From NCBI RefSeq assembly GCF_013367775.1, contig NZ_CP055157.1:2311001-2375000 (forward strand): a stretch of DNA of 64,000 nucleotides. The letters run 5' to 3'. Positions 59,409 through 64,000 of the stretch are shown in pieces (within the stretch, counting starts at the first letter, position 1; every line of letters begins with the position of its first letter). The translations under genes were made by a program, and so were the position numbers. The notes under the pieces were generated by a model. The model searched no databases. It had not been told where the DNA came from and saw only the letters and a program-made list of their open reading frames with translations. Origin of the DNA: Microbulbifer sp. YPW1 (GTDB lineage: Bacteria; Pseudomonadota; Gammaproteobacteria; Pseudomonadales; Cellvibrionaceae).

Positions 59409-59657
59409 AATTTACTGCGGTGGTGTCGGTTTAGGTTTTAGTGCCCGAGGAATTATAGAGGTTCCGCTGTGGACTTCTGTGGAATGGTCCGCTTGGGAGT
59501 TGTTGATTGGGATCGTGGCGGTACCTTGTAGATATTGCTGGGGCGGTCCAGGTACCGGTAAACCTTAGCTCGTGTCTCGCAAGAGAGCCCCATTTAGCCG
59601 AGCCGCCACAAGACGTTCGGGTAGGGGCCACTGAACTATCCGGTACGCAGCCCTGGC

Positions 59658-60752
59658 TTACAAAATCTCACGACAGGCCTGAACCAAAGCCTCCATCTCC
59701 TCATCAGTACCGATACTAATACGCAAGTACTCACTAATCCGCGGCTTGTTGAAATAGCGGACGATGATGTTGCGTTCGCGCAAAGCCACAAATAACGCTT
59801 CCGCTGAAATTTTCGGTGGCTTGGCGAAAATGAAATTGGCTTTGGACGGCACGATATCGAATCCCATCTCGGTCAGTGCCGCACAGGTACGCTCGCGAGT
59901 AGCGATGACCTTGGCGCAGTTGTCCGCCAGCCACGCGCGATCCGCGATTGCCGCTGTCGCCACCTTCTGCGCAATCCCATCAATCGGGTAAGAATTGAAG
60001 GAATTCTTTGCCCGGTTCAAACCCTCGATCAAATGCGCCTGTCCCATTGCATAGCCCAGGCGCAGGCCCGCCAGCGCGTGGGATTTGGACAGGGTGTGGA
60101 TAACCAGCAGGTTCGGGTAGCGATCAATCAGGGTTGCGGCGCTCTCGCCGCCGAAATCGATATACGCCTCGTCGATCACTACCACCCGCTGCGGGTGCAG
60201 TTGCAGCAGTTGCTCGATCTCTGCCAGGGGCAGATAGCGGCCGGTGGGCGCGTTGGGGTTGGGCAGGATCACGCCGCCGGCATTTTCCACCGCGTAATCC
60301 TCCACCGCGATGGAAAAGTCGTCCCTCAGCGGCAGCTTGCGCGCCTCGATCTCGAAGAACTGGCAGTACACCGGGTAGAAGCTGTAAGTGATATCCGGGA
60401 ACAGCAGGGGCTCGGGGCGTTTGAAGAAACTGTAGAACGCGTGCGCCAGCACCTCGTCGGAGCCGTTGCCGACAAATACCTGATCCGGCTGCAGGCCGAA
60501 TTCCGCGGCAATGGTCGCGCATAGCTCGGTGGATTCCGGGTCCGGGTAAAGGCGCAGATGGGCAGCCAGGCCCTCTTGCGTCAGCACTGCCTGCGCCTTC
60601 GGGGAAGGCGGGTAGGGGCTCTCGTTGGTGTTGAGCTTGATCAGGCGGGCGGTGGTCTTGGGTTGCTCGCCGGGCACGTAGGGCTGGAGCTGCGCTACCG
60701 CGGGGCTCCAGAACGGGTTGTCTTGGGGCTGATCACTCATTTGATCGCTCAT
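59658..60752 (-). CDS. hisC: Histidinol-phosphate aminotransferase
   Basis: This 364-residue PLP enzyme catalyses the aminotransfer step of histidine synthesis. LNTNESPYPPSPKA and YPDPES at the N-terminus, NGSDEVLAHAF, VVIDEAYIDFG and TLSKSHALAGLRLGYAM (PLP-Lys) are family motifs. GGAGTGA precedes the ATG at 60752. It is not in a his operon. Some hisC-like enzymes also transaminate aromatic amino acids. Confidence 0.93.
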   Translation of the reverse strand: MSDQMSDQPQDNPFWSPAVAQLQPYVPGEQPKTTARLIKLNTNESPYPPSPKAQAVLTQEGLAAHLRLYPDPESTELCATIAAEFGLQPDQVFVGNGSDEVLAHAFYSFFKRPEPLLFPDITYSFYPVYCQFFEIEARKLPLRDDFSIAVEDYAVENAGGVILPNPNAPTGRYLPLAEIEQLLQLHPQRVVVIDEAYIDFGGESAATLIDRYPNLLVIHTLSKSHALAGLRLGYAMGQAHLIEGLNRAKNSFNSYPIDGIAQKVATAAIADRAWLADNCAKVIATRERTCAALTEMGFDIVPSKANFIFAKPPKISAEALFVALRERNIIVRYFNKPRISEYLRISIGTDEEMEALVQACREIL

Positions 60753-60826
60753 GCTGTCACTCCTTGGCCGGGCAAACAGGCCCGGCGGGCGGAGATTTTA
60801 CGGGGTCAGCGCGCAGACTTCGACGC

Positions 60827-61867
60827 CTATTCGCCCTGAATACCCTGATCCTCCCCGGATTTTTTGCGCTTGGACTTGCTGCCGCCTTCGGCCTTGCTCT
60901 TTTCGATGGAAATATCAAACAGCGCCGGGGTGCTGGCGAGGAAATCGTCCAGCGGCACCGGGTCGCGCCACAGGAAATCCTTCGACTTAAGCTCCTTGGA
61001 GACCTCCGGAGAACCGCTGAACTCATCCATTCTGCCGATCTCCACCGCCGCGGCGAATCCCAGGAACGCCCACGGCAGCAGGATAGAGGCCACCAGTCGC
61101 CAGTGCGGGGCAACATTCAGGGCCAGGTAGGCCGCGCACCACAGCATCACCGGAATCAGAATCGCCAGTGCCAGGATATTCAGCAGCGGCATGATCTGGT
61201 GCAGGGAGAAATTGAAATTGAGCAGGGTGCCGAACCACTGCCAGGCGGCGTAAACCAGCGCCGCGGTTGCGGCGATGGACAGGTGGGCGAGGAAGTGCGC
61301 CTCGTGTTTTACCACCTTGCCGATAAAGGACCAGGCCGCGGCATAGATCAACAGGGCGAGGACCGCGTTGGTCAGTACTTCCACCGCGCCAGTCCACTGG
61401 AACTCGCCGGTATTACCCAGATAGGCCATCCACAGGCTGAAAGCCCCCACCAGCGCGCACAGGATCACCGCCACCAGCGGCGTTGCCAGGCGGTCGAAGA
61501 TGGTCTCTGCAGAGTGCAGGGGGATGGCGGGGGGGACGCTGGTCTCGGTATCGATAAAGCGCAGGCGGCTCTTGCCGAGCTGGATCTCGTCGCCGCTCTG
61601 GATCAGGTGCTCGCGGATGTTCTTCGGTCTCACCGACTTGTCGAGAAAGTTGCGCATCAGGCGCACGCCGTTGAGGCTGTCCAGATCCCGCAGCACGTAA
61701 CAGCCGTCTTCGTCGCGCACCACTTCCGCGTGCACCGGGTCCACGTGGGGGTCTTCCACCATCACCGGGTTTTCATAACAGCGCCCGAGAGTGGCGCGTT
61801 CACCTTCCATGCGGTAGCGGGTGCCCACCCGGTGGGCACGATTGATTTCCTCGATAATCAGTGCCAT
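60827..61867 (-). CDS. FHA-domain membrane protein
   Basis: This 346-residue protein has an N-terminal FHA domain (about 20-108; TLGRCYENPVMVEDPHVDPVHAEVV, LRDLDSLNGV). Five or six hydrophobic segments follow (about 125-275), then a charged C-terminal tail ending in KSKRKKSGEDQ. FHA domains bind phospho-threonine peptides, so the protein may sense a Ser/Thr kinase signal at the membrane. Its start overlaps the stop of the upstream trypsin-like protease gene by 10 bases, so the two are coupled. No kinase gene is nearby. Confidence 0.85.
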   Translation of the reverse strand: MALIIEEINRAHRVGTRYRMEGERATLGRCYENPVMVEDPHVDPVHAEVVRDEDGCYVLRDLDSLNGVRLMRNFLDKSVRPKNIREHLIQSGDEIQLGKSRLRFIDTETSVPPAIPLHSAETIFDRLATPLVAVILCALVGAFSLWMAYLGNTGEFQWTGAVEVLTNAVLALLIYAAAWSFIGKVVKHEAHFLAHLSIAATAALVYAAWQWFGTLLNFNFSLHQIMPLLNILALAILIPVMLWCAAYLALNVAPHWRLVASILLPWAFLGFAAAVEIGRMDEFSGSPEVSKELKSKDFLWRDPVPLDDFLASTPALFDISIEKSKAEGGSKSKRKKSGEDQGIQGE

Positions 61868-63279
61868 TGGATTTCACTCGCAAACTTCTGGGTAAAGGCC
61901 GTGGCAGATTCCTGGGTGAAGCCGGACAGGGTGAAATGGCTTACCAGGGCGCGATTGTTCTGGTCCACGGTGAGGCTGACGTAAAACACATCGTACAGAT
62001 CCGGGAAGTCCTTGTAGCGGCGCACACAGTAGGAGGTGCGCGCGATCACCGGATCGCGCTTGCCGCTGGCTTTGGGCGGGGTGGCTTGCGCGGGCTCGTC
62101 TTCTGCCTGGCCCTGCTGTTGGGCTTCTTTATCGTTCCCCGCCGCTGTGTCCGTCTTATCGCTGGTGTTGGCGCCGATCTTATGTCCATTGCGCGGATGG
62201 CTGGTGAACTGCTGCTTGCAGTTGAAATCGGTCACATCGTCCTCGCCGGCACTGTTGCCGGGGAAGAAGCCACTCATGTTCTCTTCATAGGCACTGTAAA
62301 AGCGCGAGGAGCGCAGGTCGTCTGCCTCCAGCCAGAAGAACTCGTATTCCACACGCCCGGTATCGAAGTCCTCCGACAGGAACACCACATCCTGCCCGGT
62401 ACAGCCCTTGGCCACCTGGGTAACGGGCTCGTCCTCATCGTCGGTGGAACTACCCCAGCACTGGATCGACGGCACGATTTCTCCCACCACCATGGCTTCC
62501 CCCAGCGGGCGCAGCTGCCAGTCTGCGGCCAGTACCTGGTCGATAATGCGCTGCTGGTTCTTGTGCAACTGGCGGCTGATCACCGGCTGCAGTTCCAGGG
62601 CGCCGTTGCCGGCGGTGGCTTCCTTTTTGTAATCCAGCAGCAGCGCAACCAGTTTATCCACAGGCACCAGGAAGCTGATCTGGTTGCCCGCGGTGGCCAC
62701 ATTGATACCCACCACCTGGCCATTGCGATTGATCACCGGGCCGCCGCTCATACCGGGGTTGATGGAACCGGAAAAATGAATGCGATCGTAAAAACTGCCG
62801 CCGGCAATCCCGTTGTAGGTGCCGGGGACAATGGTCATGCCCAGGTCGAGGGGATTGCCCATGGAGACAATGGTCTCGCCCTTGCTCGGGGACTTGGATG
62901 CCAGGCGCAGGAAATCACTGCCCGGTTCGCCCTTCTGGCGCAGGATGGCCAGGTCGTTGATGACATCCACGTCCAGCAGTTCCAGTTCCCCCTCCTTGCC
63001 GTCCACCGAGAGGTACTTGAGCGCGTACTTGTCCGGATCGTGCACCGCCTCGGACACCACATGGTAATTGGTGGCCACCAGGCCATCGGTGGAAATCTGG
63101 AACCCGGAGCCCAGCCCGGCTTTGGAATTGGACGACAGCTCGATCAGACGGATCTGGTACAGGCTGCCGCGGTAATCGCTGTACAGCTGCTCGTAGCTCT
63201 GCGCCAGTACCCCACCGGCGGCGCACAACAGCAGCAGAGCCAGCAGGGGAGAAAACAGACGCTTGTAAAAGTTGGACAT
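61858..63279 (-). CDS. Secreted trypsin-like (S1C) serine protease
   Basis: This 473-residue protein has a signal peptide ending GGVLAQ (about 26). The trypsin-fold domain (about 45-225) has the triad His73 (TNYHVV), Asp109 (NDLAIL) and Ser178 (NPGMSGGPV). No PDZ domain follows. Instead there is a long C-terminal region (about 240-473) with a low-complexity KETDAQ-rich stretch near 385-410 and a globular end (YCVRRYKDFPDLYDVFYVSLTV). It resembles HtrA-like proteases without PDZ. It is translationally coupled to the FHA membrane protein; it may be the periplasmic effector of that pair. Confidence 0.88.
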   Translation of the reverse strand: MSNFYKRLFSPLLALLLLCAAGGVLAQSYEQLYSDYRGSLYQIRLIELSSNSKAGLGSGFQISTDGLVATNYHVVSEAVHDPDKYALKYLSVDGKEGELELLDVDVINDLAILRQKGEPGSDFLRLASKSPSKGETIVSMGNPLDLGMTIVPGTYNGIAGGSFYDRIHFSGSINPGMSGGPVINRNGQVVGINVATAGNQISFLVPVDKLVALLLDYKKEATAGNGALELQPVISRQLHKNQQRIIDQVLAADWQLRPLGEAMVVGEIVPSIQCWGSSTDDEDEPVTQVAKGCTGQDVVFLSEDFDTGRVEYEFFWLEADDLRSSRFYSAYEENMSGFFPGNSAGEDDVTDFNCKQQFTSHPRNGHKIGANTSDKTDTAAGNDKEAQQQGQAEDEPAQATPPKASGKRDPVIARTSYCVRRYKDFPDLYDVFYVSLTVDQNNRALVSHFTLSGFTQESATAFTQKFASEIQWH

Positions 63280-63675
63280 ATTGTGTGGTGCTTATGGCTA
63301 GCAAAAATTCAGGTGTCGCATGGCGCGCCGCAAATGTGAACGGGTGCGGGCAAAAATAGCGACGCAACAGCCTGGCGAAATTCTGGCCGAAAGGTCGGCC
63401 GATATTACGGGATCGGTCACAGCCCAACAAGCGAGCCGGGTAGCCGCTACCCGCGGAGAAATTCCGTCAACGACTGTTGAGTGTAGTGAACGCCGTAGTG
63501 ATGCGTGTAATTCCGGGCCGGATTAAGTGCAATGTGAGTAATCACTTTGCCTGGCGCCTTTTACTGCCAGTAAATTGCGATTTGTGTAATGGCGTGTAAT
63601 GGCTTGTGATCGACCTGTAATGGGTCCATCCGTAAAGTGCGTATCAAGGTTGAGGGGCGCGAAGCCCGGTCGTCA
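63280..63675. other. Region upstream of the GGA-rich sRNA candidate
   Basis: These about 395 bases have no recognisable gene. Several direct TGTAAT-like words (63594-63632) occur, but no symmetrical GacA box was found. A promoter for the serine protease gene on the minus strand must lie near 63290-63400. Confidence 0.4.
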
Positions 63676-63990
63676 CAGGAGCCGTGGCGAGGTGGATTGC
63701 AGACACCCTGTTAGCAGAGACCGTTACGGAAGACGGACTGTATTACAAGGAGCTGGGGAGAGCGACGGAATTGCTCTCCACTCAGTGAACAGTAACGCGC
63801 ACTCAGCCATTGCCAAAGGATTGGTAACCGAACGATCCCGCAGGACTCCCAGTAGTTCCTGCAGGAAAGTTTGGTAAGTCAGGAAGAATTCCGGCGCAAG
63901 CCGGAAAGTCAGGCCAGCCCGGTAACCACAGAGCCTAGGAAGCCGGGATTCTAGGAAGGGCCTGTCAGAGGCACGGATGCCTCATTTTCG
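63676..63990 (+). ncRNA. Candidate CsrB/RsmB-like GGA-rich sRNA
   Basis: Over about 300 bases the plus strand has about 16 GGA triplets (for example at 63733, 63768, 63818, 63842, 63863, 63881 and 63937-63955). That is well above what is expected for this composition. The minus strand has about half as many. The stretch ends in GAGGCA-CGGA-TGCCTC (63967-63982), a GGA-loop hairpin, then ATTTTCGCTCTT. This layout resembles CsrB/RsmB RNAs that bind many CsrA dimers. No clear GacA box or promoter was found, so confidence is moderate. The 5' end is a guess. Confidence 0.45.
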
Positions 63991-64000
63991 CTCTTGATAG

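Noticed and set aside
61861..63339. 492-codon open frame antisense to the serine protease gene
   Set aside because: The opposite strand has signal peptide, catalytic triad and coupled FHA partner; this frame has none.
63599..63877. 92-codon open frame at the window end
   Set aside because: Arg/Ser-rich with no family features; it overlaps the GGA-rich, structured candidate RNA.

Overview
This window looks like the chromosome of a marine, polysaccharide-degrading gammaproteobacterium of the Cellvibrionales type (Microbulbifer, Saccharophagus and Cellvibrio relatives). That placement is an inference from gene content: secreted CAZymes, a poly-serine linker joining an LPMO to a CBM2, large TonB-dependent receptors with SapC/cupin/halogenase neighbours, a GacA-type sRNA promoter, and gammaproteobacterial housekeeping genes. 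No rRNA, tRNA, CRISPR array, intact insertion sequence or prophage was seen.

Layout. 1-2.8 kb: two FAD-dependent pyridine-nucleotide oxidoreductases (the first cut by the window edge) and a short AsmA-like membrane protein. 3.1-34.3 kb: a contiguous xylan/hemicellulose utilisation region. It holds GH43, GH9, an aldo/keto reductase, a CE20-like SGNH acetylesterase, a GH3 beta-xylosidase-like enzyme, a GH10 xylanase lipoprotein with carbohydrate-binding modules, a TonB-dependent receptor (TBDR), a flavin-dependent tryptophan-halogenase homologue, an AA10 LPMO with CBM2, D-mannonate dehydratase, GH67 alpha-glucuronidase, a second TBDR, and the tight operon SapC - Fe(II)/2-oxoglutarate cupin - second halogenase - LacI regulator. 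34.7-43.8 kb: mostly housekeeping (MBL hydrolase, DUF2799-like lipoprotein, hotdog thioesterase, YgjP-like peptidase, RsgA, DUF885 peptidase, Dxs). 43.9-51.5 kb: a nine-gene Mrp/Mnh-type cation/proton antiporter operon. 51.6-64 kb: Rap1a-like protein, an atypical response regulator, IspA, XseB, a sorbosone-dehydrogenase/cytochrome c protein, an Rsm/Csr-type sRNA, an HNH nuclease, Ddl, MepA, HisC, an FHA membrane protein coupled to a trypsin-like protease, and a second GGA-rich candidate sRNA at the end.

How the genes work together. The LPMO and GH9 would open the cellulose/hemicellulose matrix, GH10 would cut xylan, the SGNH esterase would deacetylate it, GH67 would remove glucuronate, GH43 and GH3 would finish the oligosaccharides, and the TBDRs would import the products. 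ManD would send glucuronate-derived mannonate to 2-keto-3-deoxygluconate. Palindromic boxes of the TGGTAGCGCTACCA type lie at the promoters of both TBDRs, GH67, GH10, GH3/esterase and probably GH43. The LacI-family protein encoded at the end of the SapC-cupin-halogenase operon is the obvious candidate ligand sensor. At the GH3/esterase and GH10 promoters a second palindrome (TGTAAACGTTTACA) sits at identical spacing, suggesting dual control.

Most notable observations: the sugar-controlled TBDR/SapC/cupin/halogenase system, whose substrate is unknown; three 111-112-nt double-hairpin repeats with compensatory arm changes; a GacA-box-driven Rsm/Csr sRNA; a response regulator with Glu at the phosphorylation site; and the two-operator architecture.
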